Source of the DNA: an uncultured Oscillospiraceae bacterium
GTDB taxonomy: Bacteria; Bacillota; Clostridia; Oscillospirales; Acutalibacteraceae
Assembly: GCA_905193585.1 (NCBI GenBank)
Contig: CAJJPG010000047.1
Coordinates: 1-12,530, forward strand
Direction: 5' to 3'
DNA: 12,530 nt
Shown here: positions 1-6,546 of the stretch, piece by piece
Numbering within the stretch: the first letter of the stretch is position 1
How the letters are laid out: each line of letters opens with the position of its first letter
Position numbers and translations under genes: made by a program
The notes under the pieces: model-generated
The model's database searches: none
Told to the model about the DNA's origin: nothing
What the model saw: the letters and a program-made list of their open reading frames with translations, nothing else

Positions 1-233
1 GGCGGAGCTAAAACATGCTTGCCGTTCAGAACGGCTGTAACCTGTTCAAGGCTTAGGGTGTTTTGCTCAATAGCAAGTGAGCCGTAAATAGTACGAATGC
101 GGTTGGTGCGACGGAGATTCGGATTGGCGGAAAGATGATCACGAGCAGAAAGCCTGCCTATCAGTTCGGAAATCTTCGCGACATCATCAATGATTTTATT
201 CGTAATTTGAAAAGGAGGCTGTTTATTTTTCAT
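1..233 (-). CDS. Fic family protein, N-terminal part (runs off the left edge)
   Basis: Fic proteins usually transfer AMP from ATP to hydroxyl groups of target proteins. The minus strand reads from ATG at 233-231 with no stop to position 1, giving 77 residues that begin MKNKQPPFQITNKIID. I recognise the N-terminal helical region of the Fic family, with conserved LRRTNRIRTIY (40-50) and SLEQVTAVLNGK (61-72). Residues 52-58, SLAIEQN, match the family's inhibitory helix motif (S/T)xxxE(G/N): Ser52 and Glu56 are present, but Gln replaces the usual Gly or Asn. In the family this Glu blocks the ATP site. The catalytic HxFx(D/E)GNGR motif would lie beyond the window edge and cannot be checked. GAGG sits 6 bases before the ATG, which supports this start. 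Confidence in the family is good; activity is unknown. Confidence 0.8.
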   Translation of the reverse strand, partial: MKNKQPPFQITNKIIDDVAKISELIGRLSARDHLSANPNLRRTNRIRTIYGSLAIEQNTLSLEQVTAVLNGKHVLAP

Positions 234-264
234 GTTTACCTCACAGTATTGTTTTATTATCTGC

Positions 265-293
265 ATTATACCATATTTTCAAAAGAATTTCCA
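265..293 (-). promoter_or_regulatory. Putative promoter of the Fic gene
   Basis: The minus strand carries a perfect TATAAT at 270-265 preceded by TGG, making an extended -10. A weak -35 (TGGAAA at 293-288, 4 of 6 matches) lies 17 bases upstream. Transcription would start about 25 bases before the Fic ATG. This is inferred from the match to the sigma-A consensus only. Confidence 0.55.
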
Positions 294-489
294 CCTCATA
301 CTAAAATTATTTTGATACTCACACATCTTCCTCAAACTTAAAAGATGAATACAAATAGGTCATCGGGTTCGAAAAGGTTTGTTTTAAGTAATTCAACTTA
401 TGAATTTCGTGCTTTTTCTGTTTTGAGTTCAAACGTCAAAAAGAAAATGCGACCTCGAAAATCCGCATAAACACTGGATCTTATAATAA
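294..489. other. AT-rich intergenic stretch, no recognised content
   Basis: This stretch lies between the Fic promoter and the tRNA-Gln terminator. It is AT-rich and shows no convincing gene, RNA, repeat or strong hairpin on either strand. A slightly more GC-rich patch at about 447-470 is unexplained. It could be a decayed gene or the edge of an old insertion, but nothing visible proves this. Confidence 0.5.
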
Positions 490-538
490 AAAACACCATT
501 GAACTTGAACTTAAGGGTTCAGATCTCAATGGTGTTTT
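490..538 (-). terminator. Intrinsic terminator of tRNA-Gln
   Basis: A perfect 13-bp inverted repeat (490-502 with 526-538) flanks a loop that holds an inner 5-bp stem (506-510 with 517-521). Read on the minus strand, the stem ends directly in TTTTTT and then ATTATAA, the layout of a Rho-independent terminator. It starts 4 bases after the CCA end of the tRNA. Confidence 0.88.
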
Positions 539-542
539 CATA

Positions 543-616
543 TGGCTGGGGAATAGGGATTCGAACCCCAACAAACAGAGTCAGAGTCTGTCGTGCTACC
601 GTTACACAATTCCCCA
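543..616 (-). tRNA. tRNA-Gln (anticodon CUG)
   Basis: On the minus strand, 74 nt fold as a complete cloverleaf. The acceptor stem pairs TGGGGAA with TTCCCCA and is followed by discriminator G and an encoded CCA. The D arm is GTGTAACGGTAGCAC. The anticodon stem ACAGA/TCTGT closes the loop CTCTGAC, which puts CTG at positions 34-36 and so reads CAG codons. The T arm contains GGTTCGAAT. It is a single gene with its own promoter and terminator. No duplicate of its 3' end is visible elsewhere in the window, so there is no sign that it serves here as an integration site. Confidence 0.96.
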
Positions 617-633
617 AAATCGGCAACATGATT

Positions 634-661
634 ATTATATCAGATTTTTTTGAAAAGTCAA
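634..661 (-). promoter_or_regulatory. Promoter of tRNA-Gln
   Basis: The minus strand has -35 TTGACT (661-656), a 16-bp spacer rich in A, and a perfect -10 TATAAT (639-634). The start would fall about 10 bases before the mature 5' end of the tRNA. The near-consensus match fits a strongly expressed stable RNA. Confidence 0.85.
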
Positions 662-684
662 GTACTTTTTTGCAATCAAATAAA

Positions 685-822
685 TTATATGGCAAAAAGT
701 TTACTATTGACGAAATAATCGGAAAAACGGTTATAATACATGCGAAACCCGACGATTTTATAACTCAACCGTCGGGCAATGCGGGCGAAAAAATAGCCTG
801 CGGGGTAATTTCAGGAGAGTAG
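685..822 (+). pseudogene. Remnant of a Cu/Zn superoxide dismutase-like gene (C-terminal end only)
   Basis: A plus-strand frame ending in TAG at 820-822 encodes 45 residues containing EIIGKTVIIH, PDDF, TQPSGNAG and IACGVI. These resemble the C-terminal end of bacterial Cu/Zn superoxide dismutase (SodC/YojM-like) proteins, where the His of VIH is a copper ligand, the first Asp of PDD lies in the zinc site region, and IACGVI is the last beta strand with its conserved Cys. The rest of the ~150-200 residue protein is missing: upstream, the frame runs into the tRNA-Gln promoter and tRNA, and no start codon with a ribosome site precedes the homologous part. I therefore read it as a leftover fragment. 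The family call is from memory of the motif pattern and has not been checked by a search. Confidence 0.6.
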
Positions 823-825
823 TGA

Positions 826-1995
826 TTAAATTTTAATAATATTAATAATTACCTCGGTCATTTTTTCAAGACCCCTTATCGGTATAGTCTCGTAAATACT
901 GTGCAAATTCATGCCGCCTGTTGACAGATTGGGACAGGGCAATCCCTCAAATGAAAGCCGTGCGCCGTCCGTTCCGCCGCGTATAGGCTCAATTACCGGT
1001 TCAACGCCCGCCGCGCGCATGGCTTTTTCGGCGCGCTCCACAATTTCGGGGTATTTTGCAATAACCTCCGCCATGTTGAAATAACTGTCGGTTACGGTTG
1101 TTTCAAAGGTGCCCTCGCCGTATTTTTTATTAAGATACTCTGCCGCGTTCACAACAAACTGCTTGCGTCTTTCAAAACTTTGCCTGTCAAAGTCTCTTAT
1201 AATCATTGAAAGGTGTGCCTCGGTTTCCGAACCCGAAATATCATTCACATGATAAAATCCCTCATACCCCTCGGTATGCGACGGAGTTTCAGCCGGCGGC
1301 AGCAGATTGATAAATTCGTTAAGATACAGTATGGCGCTGCGCATTTTGTTTTTAGCCGAGCCGGGGTGGGTATTTACGCCGTGCACCGTAAGCTCCGCCG
1401 CGGCGGCATTAAAGTTTTCGGCCTGAATACCGCCCAGCTCTTCCCCGTCCACCGTGTAGGCGAAATCCGCGCCGAATCGCTCAAAATCAAATTTGTCGGC
1501 GCCCCTGCCGATTTCCTCATCGGGCGTAAAGCCGACGCTTATTTTCCCGTGCTTTAGGGTGTTATCAGAAATTATTTTTTCACACGCGGCAATAATTTCG
1601 GCAATTCCCGCCTTATCATCGGAGCCTAAAAGCGTTGTTCCGTCGGTAACAATAAGCTCTTCCCCTATGTACTTTTTATCAACCATGGGCGCGTTCGTGC
1701 CGTCAAACCTTATAATTTGCGGCTTTACGTTTCTGGCGCTGACGTCGGGCGATGTATCCATATGTGCAATAAGCCCTATTTTCGGTAAATTTTCACACCC
1801 CGCCGTTGCCGGAACATGACCGTAAACATAGCCGTTTTCATCTCTTGCGGCGTCTGTTATTCCGATACCTTTAAGCTCGTTCACAAGATAATCGGCAAAT
1901 AAAAGCTGGCAGTCGGTTGACGGACATGCCTTGCTCTTTTCATCGGATGTGGTTTCAAATTTAACGTAATTTATAAATCTTTCCGTAGCATTCAT
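826..1995 (-). CDS. pepT: Peptidase T (tripeptide aminopeptidase, M20 family)
   Basis: PepT is a cytoplasmic di-zinc aminopeptidase that removes the N-terminal residue from tripeptides, a late step of peptide use. The 389-residue product is close to the usual ~400-410. Metal and catalytic motifs are all present: LIAHMDTSPD (His78, Asp80), GSDDKAG (Asp126-Asp127), TPDEEIGRG (Glu160-Glu161), TVDGEE (Asp183), and a C-terminal MNLHSIYE whose His is the last ligand in the family. The start at 1995 (MNATERFIN) is chosen because AGGGGA lies about 6 bases upstream and the promoter at 2021-2049 lies upstream of it. An ATG 39 bases further up would fall inside that promoter. The gene appears monocistronic; no clear terminator with a U-tract follows. 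Confidence is high. Confidence 0.95.
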   Translation of the reverse strand: MNATERFINYVKFETTSDEKSKACPSTDCQLLFADYLVNELKGIGITDAARDENGYVYGHVPATAGCENLPKIGLIAHMDTSPDVSARNVKPQIIRFDGTNAPMVDKKYIGEELIVTDGTTLLGSDDKAGIAEIIAACEKIISDNTLKHGKISVGFTPDEEIGRGADKFDFERFGADFAYTVDGEELGGIQAENFNAAAAELTVHGVNTHPGSAKNKMRSAILYLNEFINLLPPAETPSHTEGYEGFYHVNDISGSETEAHLSMIIRDFDRQSFERRKQFVVNAAEYLNKKYGEGTFETTVTDSYFNMAEVIAKYPEIVERAEKAMRAAGVEPVIEPIRGGTDGARLSFEGLPCPNLSTGGMNLHSIYETIPIRGLEKMTEVIINIIKI

Positions 1996-2020
1996 TTTAA
2001 TTCCCCTTTTCAATAATTTG

Positions 2021-2049
2021 ATTATATCACCCAAAAAGAATTATTTCAA
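2021..2049 (-). promoter_or_regulatory. Promoter of pepT
   Basis: The minus strand has -35 TTGAAA (2049-2044), a 17-bp spacer and a perfect -10 TATAAT (2026-2021), followed about 20 bases later by the AGGGGA ribosome site and the pepT ATG at 1995. It also excludes the longer pepT frame starting at 2034. Confidence 0.78.
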
Positions 2050-2066
2050 TATAAAACATTTGCGGT

Positions 2067-2486
2067 TTAAGAGTCATTATCCTGCTTAAAAGTAATTTCG
2101 GATATGCTGTCAAGCAAAACCGAGGCGCCGTTTGTCAAAACGATTTCACGGTTATAGTCGTCGATTTTCTTTACCCTGCCGCAGATATTTACATACTCCC
2201 CGCCCGATTTTTTAATATCGGGCTTAAAATAGGTAATAATCACCTCGGGATTTTCGCGGATATTTTCGCGTATTTCGTTTATACGGCGGTTGAGCTGTTC
2301 CGTTTCGTACTCGCCCGGCTCCTGTTTTTCGTGTGTATACCGTGCCGCCTCGTTAACGTCACTTTCATATCCCGTAAGCGCCGCAAACGGGGCAAACTGC
2401 GCCGCCCTTGTTTCCCGCGGCATAGGTCGGCGTTTTTTTGATATATGGTGCGGCAGATTTATTATATCATCGTAATTCCCCGTCAT
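2067..2486 (-). CDS. YolD-like family protein
   Basis: This 139-residue soluble, charged protein resembles the YolD-like family, small proteins of unknown mechanism that in Bacillota are typically encoded next to UvrX/YqjW-type Y-family polymerases. Recognisable features are the N-terminal YDDIINLPHHISKKRRPM, the segment RAAQFAPFAALTGYE (about 27-41), a charged helical region (about 50-78), and a C-terminal beta-rich part with GRVKKID and a final ISEITF. The ATG follows the polymerase stop codon by 2 bases, and its ribosome site (AGGAGGG...AAGG) lies inside the last polymerase codons, so the two are very likely translationally coupled. The neighbour strengthens the family call. Its function is probably accessory to translesion synthesis, but that is inference from context. 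Confidence 0.82.
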   Translation of the reverse strand: MTGNYDDIINLPHHISKKRRPMPRETRAAQFAPFAALTGYESDVNEAARYTHEKQEPGEYETEQLNRRINEIRENIRENPEVIITYFKPDIKKSGGEYVNICGRVKKIDDYNREIVLTNGASVLLDSISEITFKQDNDS

Positions 2487-2488
2487 AG

Positions 2489-3976
2489 CTATGCCTTGTG
2501 CCCTCCTATCTGACCGTTTCTTTCAAGCGTTGTAGCGCCGTCCTGCAAATCAAGGCCCTTTATAACAGCGTTTTTGCCGTACTTCCCCTTTATTTTCAGC
2601 ATTGCCCTTTGCATTTTCTTTTCTTTTTCAAGCTCGGATAACTGCCTTGCGCGTTCTTTCTCCAGTTCTTCGAAATCGTCAAAAAGGCTCATCTGCTCGT
2701 CTGTCTCGCGCACCTCGCTTTCACTTATTAAGTGATTGCAGGTAAGGCTCAGCTTTCGCACCGAAAGATTTTTATTGACTATTCTTTCAAAAAGCTCTAC
2801 GGTTTTCGCGGTTATCTCCCTTGTGGAAGAGGAATATTTTCCTATATTCACCGTTCCGTGGGCAGGCTTCGGCGCGCGTCTGCCGTATCTGTCCGATACA
2901 ATTTCGCCCGCGTATTTTTCCCCGTTTTTCAGGTTCTCAACATCATAAACAATATCAAGCACAATCTGGTCGGTAACAAGCCCTTTTTCAACCAAATCGA
3001 GTGTTGATAATTCCGCCATTTCCTTTATGACAATAAGCGCTTTATCATACGGGTAGGGCGACTGCAGAACCTGACCCGAGCTTGTGCTGTTATTTTCGGG
3101 CTTATACGCCTTAACCTCCGCTATTGTGCAGGGCTCACAGCCCCATGCGTGGTCTATAAGCAGTTCGGCGTTTACCCCGAAAAGCCTATACAGCATATCC
3201 TCATTCTCAATCGAGCAACGCGCAATATCCCCCATTGTATAAACGGCGTTTGCCTCTAATTTTTTGGCATAGCCGGGTCCCACCCGCCAAAAATCGGTTA
3301 ACGGACGGTGCGACCAAAGCAAACGCCTGTAACTCATCTCGTCAAGCTCCGCTATGCGAACGCCGTTTTTATCGGGTTCTATATGCTTTGCCATAATATC
3401 CATTGCAACCTTGCAAAGATACATATTTGTGCCTATTCCCGCGGTTGCGGTTATGCCCGTTTCCCTCAGCACGTCCGAAATCATGGTTTTGGCAAGCTCG
3501 CGCACCGACATTTTGTAGGTGTCAAGGTAATGGGTTGCGTCAATAAACACTTCGTCCACGCTGTAAGGATATATGTCCTCGGGGGCGATATATTTAAGGT
3601 AAATACCGTAAATTTCAACGCTTATTTTCTTATAAAGCGCCATTCTCGGCTTTGCCGTTATAAACTCCAGTTCAAGCTCCGGGTGCAAATCCAGCTCGTT
3701 CTTATCGCTTGAAGAGCCTGTGAACTTTCTGCAGGGCGCTTTAAAACGTCTCGCGGCGTTTATTTCGTTTACCTTTTGCACAACCTCAAAAAGCCTTGCT
3801 CTTCCGCCTATGCCGTATGCTTTAAGCGCGGGCGTTACCGCAAGGCATATTGTTTTTTCCGTCCGTTCCGAATCCGCAACGACAAGGTTTGTTGTCAGCG
3901 GGTCAAGCCCGAGCGCGGCGCATTCAACGGACGCATAATAGCTTTTTAAATCTATGGCAATATATTTATGTTCCAA
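2489..3976 (-). CDS. Y-family DNA polymerase (UvrX/UmuC-like translesion polymerase)
   Basis: This error-prone polymerase would copy past damaged DNA. From the TTG at 3976 the product has 495 residues, longer than DinB (~350-420) and similar to UvrX/YqjW-like proteins. Motif I, AIDLKSYYASVE, gives catalytic Asp9; YSVDEVFID gives Asp141 and Glu142; TAGIGTNMYLCKVAMD is the conserved palm segment. QMSLF at 428-432 matches the beta-clamp binding consensus. The C-terminal tail (AMLKIKGKYGKNA...GQIGGHKA) is typical of the UvrX/UmuC-type branch in Bacillota. The TTG start is favoured because AAAGAGGG (3991-3984) sits 7 bases before it and the protein then begins MEHKYIAID; ATGs at 3994 and 4039 lack a ribosome site. 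A weak promoter-like pair (TTGTCC 4023-4018, TACATT 4000-3995) precedes it. No LexA box is seen. Confidence 0.92.
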   Translation of the reverse strand: MEHKYIAIDLKSYYASVECAALGLDPLTTNLVVADSERTEKTICLAVTPALKAYGIGGRARLFEVVQKVNEINAARRFKAPCRKFTGSSSDKNELDLHPELELEFITAKPRMALYKKISVEIYGIYLKYIAPEDIYPYSVDEVFIDATHYLDTYKMSVRELAKTMISDVLRETGITATAGIGTNMYLCKVAMDIMAKHIEPDKNGVRIAELDEMSYRRLLWSHRPLTDFWRVGPGYAKKLEANAVYTMGDIARCSIENEDMLYRLFGVNAELLIDHAWGCEPCTIAEVKAYKPENNSTSSGQVLQSPYPYDKALIVIKEMAELSTLDLVEKGLVTDQIVLDIVYDVENLKNGEKYAGEIVSDRYGRRAPKPAHGTVNIGKYSSSTREITAKTVELFERIVNKNLSVRKLSLTCNHLISESEVRETDEQMSLFDDFEELEKERARQLSELEKEKKMQRAMLKIKGKYGKNAVIKGLDLQDGATTLERNGQIGGHKA

Positions 3977-3983
3977 AAACGCG

Positions 3984-3991
3984 CCCTCTTT
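3984..3991 (-). promoter_or_regulatory. Ribosome binding site deciding the TTG start of the Y-family polymerase
   Basis: The minus strand reads AAAGAGGG followed by 7 bases and then TTG at 3976-3974. The upstream ATG at 3994-3992 overlaps this site and has no Shine-Dalgarno sequence of its own, so translation most likely begins at TTG. Confidence 0.65.
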
Positions 3992-4020
3992 CATAATGTA
4001 CGGAAACTTTAAAAAACGGA

Positions 4021-4058
4021 CAAAACAACCCGAGCGCAAAAGCGCCCTTATTGTTTTG
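4021..4058 (-). terminator. Terminator-like hairpin between the LysR gene and the polymerase gene
   Basis: A 38-nt imperfect inverted repeat has outer arms CAAAACAA/TTGTTTTG (8 bp) and inner arms GGGCGC/GCGCTC (6 bp, one G-U pair) around a TTTT loop, with a 3x3 mismatch between. On the minus strand the 3' arm ends in TTGTTTTG and TTTTTT follows 5 bases later, which fits an intrinsic terminator for the upstream operon. Termination may be partial because the U-tract is offset. Confidence 0.55.
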
Positions 4059-4070
4059 CCCGATACTGCC

Positions 4071-4994
4071 TTAAAGATACCTGCGCTTTGCGTTGCAAAC
4101 CTCGGTTATAAAAGTGCTGTCAAGGTCGGACAGCCTGTAACCGTTGCGGTAAATCAAAACATCCATGTAAATTTTATCGTTATCCTTGCAGTCCCGCTGA
4201 ATTAAATCGTACTTTTCATAAAGACTTTCGGGCACCGGCGATACCCACATAAACGAGTCGGTTACCGATTGCAGAATTCTGAACTGACTGCCCCGCTCGA
4301 AAATATAAATGTGCTTGTCCGCCCCGCCCGAAAGCTCCTCTTTTTTAATATCGATAAGCGGCAGCGAGGGAACATACGGGTCGGCATGGCTTATTTCGGT
4401 AAACGGCTTTAAATCCTTGCAGAATATTTCTTTTTTATTTGCAAGCGGGTGCTCCTTTGACATAAGCAGACGGTATTTAAAATCGGTTATAATTTCGGCG
4501 TTCAGGTGCTTTTCCTCAAACATAGACTTGAAATATTTTTCAAAAGCCAACTGAAAGCGCACTATTCCGAGGTTATAATCGCCCTTTACCACATTATTTA
4601 CGGTGCGCCACGAATTTGTTTCCTTATAGAATATTTCCGCGGGTATATCCCTGTTTATGCTTTTGGCAAATTCAGCGAACGCGTATGAAATATAGCTTGC
4701 TCTCGGCACGCAGACCGAAAAGCGCTGCTTAGGCTTGCGCCCGTTTTTGTAAATATCCTCTACCTCTTCAACCTGACTGATAATTCTGCGGGCATACTGC
4801 AAAAATTCCTCGCCCTCGGGAGTAATTGTTATTCCCTTTGAATTACGGTTGAAAATGGTAATGCCGAGACTCTCTTCAAGCTCCTTTACGGCGCGTGATA
4901 AATTCGGCTGACCCATATAAAGATTTTCCGCCGCGCGGCTTATAGATTTTGTATTGGCTATCTCCACCGCATATTTCAGATGTAAAATGTTCAC
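4071..4994 (-). CDS. LysR-family transcriptional regulator
   Basis: This 307-residue protein has the standard LysR layout. An N-terminal winged helix-turn-helix (about 1-60) holds SISRAAENLYMGQPNLSRAV and KELEESLGITIFNR, a linker helix spans about 60-90, and a type 2 periplasmic-binding-fold effector domain follows, with a recognisable LLMSKEHPLA segment. The start is GTG at 4994, supported by AAGGGG 7 bases upstream. It lies 14 bases downstream of the GNAT gene on the same strand, so it is probably cotranscribed rather than in the common divergent arrangement of LysR genes with their targets. The inducer and target genes cannot be told from sequence. Confidence 0.92.
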   Translation of the reverse strand: MNILHLKYAVEIANTKSISRAAENLYMGQPNLSRAVKELEESLGITIFNRNSKGITITPEGEEFLQYARRIISQVEEVEDIYKNGRKPKQRFSVCVPRASYISYAFAEFAKSINRDIPAEIFYKETNSWRTVNNVVKGDYNLGIVRFQLAFEKYFKSMFEEKHLNAEIITDFKYRLLMSKEHPLANKKEIFCKDLKPFTEISHADPYVPSLPLIDIKKEELSGGADKHIYIFERGSQFRILQSVTDSFMWVSPVPESLYEKYDLIQRDCKDNDKIYMDVLIYRNGYRLSDLDSTFITEVCNAKRRYL

Positions 4995-5008
4995 ACTGAC
5001 ACCCCTTT

Positions 5009-5553
5009 TTATAATTCCAATCTCATATAAATAAGCTCCTGAAAGCCTGTTATGCGCGAGCGAAAGCCCTGCGGGTTTCTGCCGTATTCCTTAAAGCCAA
5101 GTTTTTCATAAAGCGCCGCGGCGGCTTTGTTTTCGGCAACCACATTAAGCTCTAGCTGCGAGTATCCCGCCGCCCTTGCGCACTCAATGCAGGCGCGGGT
5201 CAGCGCCGAGCCTATGCCCGGTCCGCGGTATTCCCTCAATATTCCTATACCGAAGTCTGCGCGGTGGCGAACCTTGAAATTCCGACCCACAGCCTCAATC
5301 CCCGCCGTTCCGACTATTTTACCGTTTATTTCAGCCACAATTTCAATTTCGTTTTTACTTTCGGTTTTTTCCTTTAAAAAATCCGATTCCTGCGAAACGG
5401 TAAAGCTGTTTTCATCGGGATAAGTAAGCATAAAGTCGGTTTCGGCGTGCGTTTTATTGAAAACCTCAAGCACCTGTTCCCCGTCATGCTCAGTGCCGTT
5501 TCTTAAAGTGCATATATCGCCGTTTTTGATGGTGATTTTTTATTGTATATCAT
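5009..5553 (-). CDS. GNAT-family N-acetyltransferase, with an apparent -1 frame break near the start
   Basis: GNAT enzymes move an acetyl group from acetyl-CoA to an amine. The frame has the family's core: IVAEINGKIVGTAGIE (beta strands 2-3), FGIGILREYRGPGIGSAL (strand 4 and the acetyl-CoA loop R-G-x-G-x-G), LELNVVAENKAAAALYEKLGFKEYG (motif B), and a final beta strand. A GTG at 5473 would truncate the N-terminus. Codons upstream of it continue in frame and read like the normal first strand and helix (ITIKNGDICTLRNGTEHDGEQV) back to a stop at 5542-5540, but they offer no ATG, GTG or TTG. An ATG at 5553-5551 overlaps the queT stop as ATGA, with GGTGAT 5 bases upstream, but it reads MIYNKKSPSK in a different frame. 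A -1 shift at the A6 run (5541-5536) joins the two into MIYNKK-ITIKNG. Substrate unknown. Confidence 0.8.
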
Positions 5554-6086
5554 AATTTATCACCGTTTTCGGGCTTTCTTTTAAAAACCCCGTTTTTTTC
5601 TATTACTAAATAAAAGGGTATTCCCAGCCCTACGCAAACAACAAGTTCGCCGAGGCCTACCTGCAAAGCGGAAATTACAAAGCCCCACAGCAGGTTGCCC
5701 TCGGGCAGGAAGAATATTGCAATTTCAAGACCGATAACAAGCGCGTTTATTATTACGGGCGGAAACATTGAAAGCAGGGGTATACCCCTGAATTTAATAT
5801 TTCTGAAAAAATAGGTAAGCAGCGCGGCGATAACCGTAGCCGAAGTGCCGAAAATCATATCAAGCGGATTGAATGACGCAATATTCGCAATAAAGCAACC
5901 GACCGCAACGCCGGGAATTGCCGCGGATGTGAATACCGGCAAAATAGTAAGCACCTCTGAAACGCGGAACTGCACGGGACCGAAAGCGAGATTGAAAATA
6001 TTGCTTAAAAATGTAAGGTCCACATACAAGGCGGCTATAATCGCGCCCGTTATTATATAATTTATTCTTTCACGTGATTTAGACAT
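5550..6086 (-). CDS. queT: QueT-family ECF transporter S component (queuosine precursor uptake)
   Basis: QueT proteins are membrane substrate-binding subunits of energy-coupling factor transporters thought to import queuosine precursors such as preQ0/preQ1. The 178-residue product has five or six hydrophobic segments (about 9-30, 45-70, 76-96, 103-128, 132-162). The family signature is FGPVQFRVSEVLTILPVF (about 35-52), followed by AIPGVAVGCFIANI. A basic, charged tail ends the protein in the cytoplasm. The shared EcfA/EcfT module is not in this window, as expected for a group II system. The gene starts 4 bases after rnhA and its TGA overlaps the next ATG, so it is part of the lexA-rnhA transcript. 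There is no room for a preQ1 riboswitch directly upstream. Confidence 0.85.
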   Translation of the reverse strand: MSKSRERINYIITGAIIAALYVDLTFLSNIFNLAFGPVQFRVSEVLTILPVFTSAAIPGVAVGCFIANIASFNPLDMIFGTSATVIAALLTYFFRNIKFRGIPLLSMFPPVIINALVIGLEIAIFFLPEGNLLWGFVISALQVGLGELVVCVGLGIPFYLVIEKNGVFKRKPENGDKL

Positions 6087-6090
6087 TTCT

Positions 6091-6537
6091 CTACATCTCT
6101 TTCATATTTTTATAATATTCCACCGCAAGGCGGTCGCACCGCTCGTTTTCGGCATGCCCCGCATGACCCTTTACCCACTCGATTTTAACCTCGTGTTTTT
6201 CTAAAAGCTCAAGCAGGCGTTCCCATAAATCGGAATTAAGCGCCGGCTTTTTATCGGACTTTATCCAGTTATTTTTCTGCCAGCTTTCCGCCCAGCCCTT
6301 AATAATCCCGTCGGCTACATATTTTGAATCGGTAACCAGTTTTACCACGCAGGGTTCTTTCAGCGCTTCAAGCCCTTTTATGGCGGCGGTAAGCTCCATG
6401 CGGTTATTTGTGGTTTCCCTTTCCCCGCCCGAAAGCTCCTTTTCGTGCCGGCCGTAGCGCAGAACTACGCCCCACCCGCCGGGACCCGGATTGCCCGAGC
6501 ACGCACCGTCGGTAAAAAGCTCAATATATTTTTTCAT
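6091..6537 (-). CDS. rnhA: Ribonuclease HI
   Basis: RNase HI cuts the RNA strand of RNA-DNA hybrids, removing R-loops and primer RNA. The 148-residue product has the usual bacterial length. The two-metal site is complete: Asp10 in LFTDGACSGNPGPGGWG, Glu48 in NNRMELTAA, Asp70 in VTDSKYV and Asp135 in ERCDRLA, with the flexible-loop His125 in VKGHAGH. The basic handle region (WAESWQKNNWIKSDKKP) is present, as in the E. coli enzyme. GAGG lies 8 bases before the ATG at 6537, and the gene begins 9 bases after lexA, so the two are cotranscribed. It would come under SOS control if the lexA promoter is the only one. Confidence 0.97.
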   Translation of the reverse strand: MKKYIELFTDGACSGNPGPGGWGVVLRYGRHEKELSGGERETTNNRMELTAAIKGLEALKEPCVVKLVTDSKYVADGIIKGWAESWQKNNWIKSDKKPALNSDLWERLLELLEKHEVKIEWVKGHAGHAENERCDRLAVEYYKNMKEM

Positions 6538-6546
6538 AAAATATCC

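Noticed and set aside
21..35. The 15-base palindrome GCCGTTCAGAACGGC, also present (as its reverse complement) at 11887-11901
   Set aside because: Both copies lie inside coding sequence and encode AV(L/Q)NG in unrelated genes; with only two copies, chance plus codon use is the likelier cause.
501..520. GAAC...GTTC repeat considered as a second LexA box
   Set aside because: The spacing between the half sites is 6 bases rather than 4 and the repeat lies inside the loop of the tRNA terminator.
748..776. 7-bp perfect stem CCCGACG/CGTCGGG downstream of pepT, considered as its terminator
   Set aside because: The loop is 15 nt, no U-tract follows on the minus strand, and the arms fall in the codons of the SodC-like remnant, which can explain them.
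1996..2034. Longer pepT start at 2034 (MGDIIKLLKRGIK...)
   Set aside because: It would begin within the promoter of the gene, and the ATG at 1995 has the good ribosome site and matches the family N-terminus.
3977..4039. ATG starts at 4039 and 3994 for the Y-family polymerase
   Set aside because: Neither has a Shine-Dalgarno sequence; the TTG at 3976 does, and the protein then begins at the family's usual first strand.
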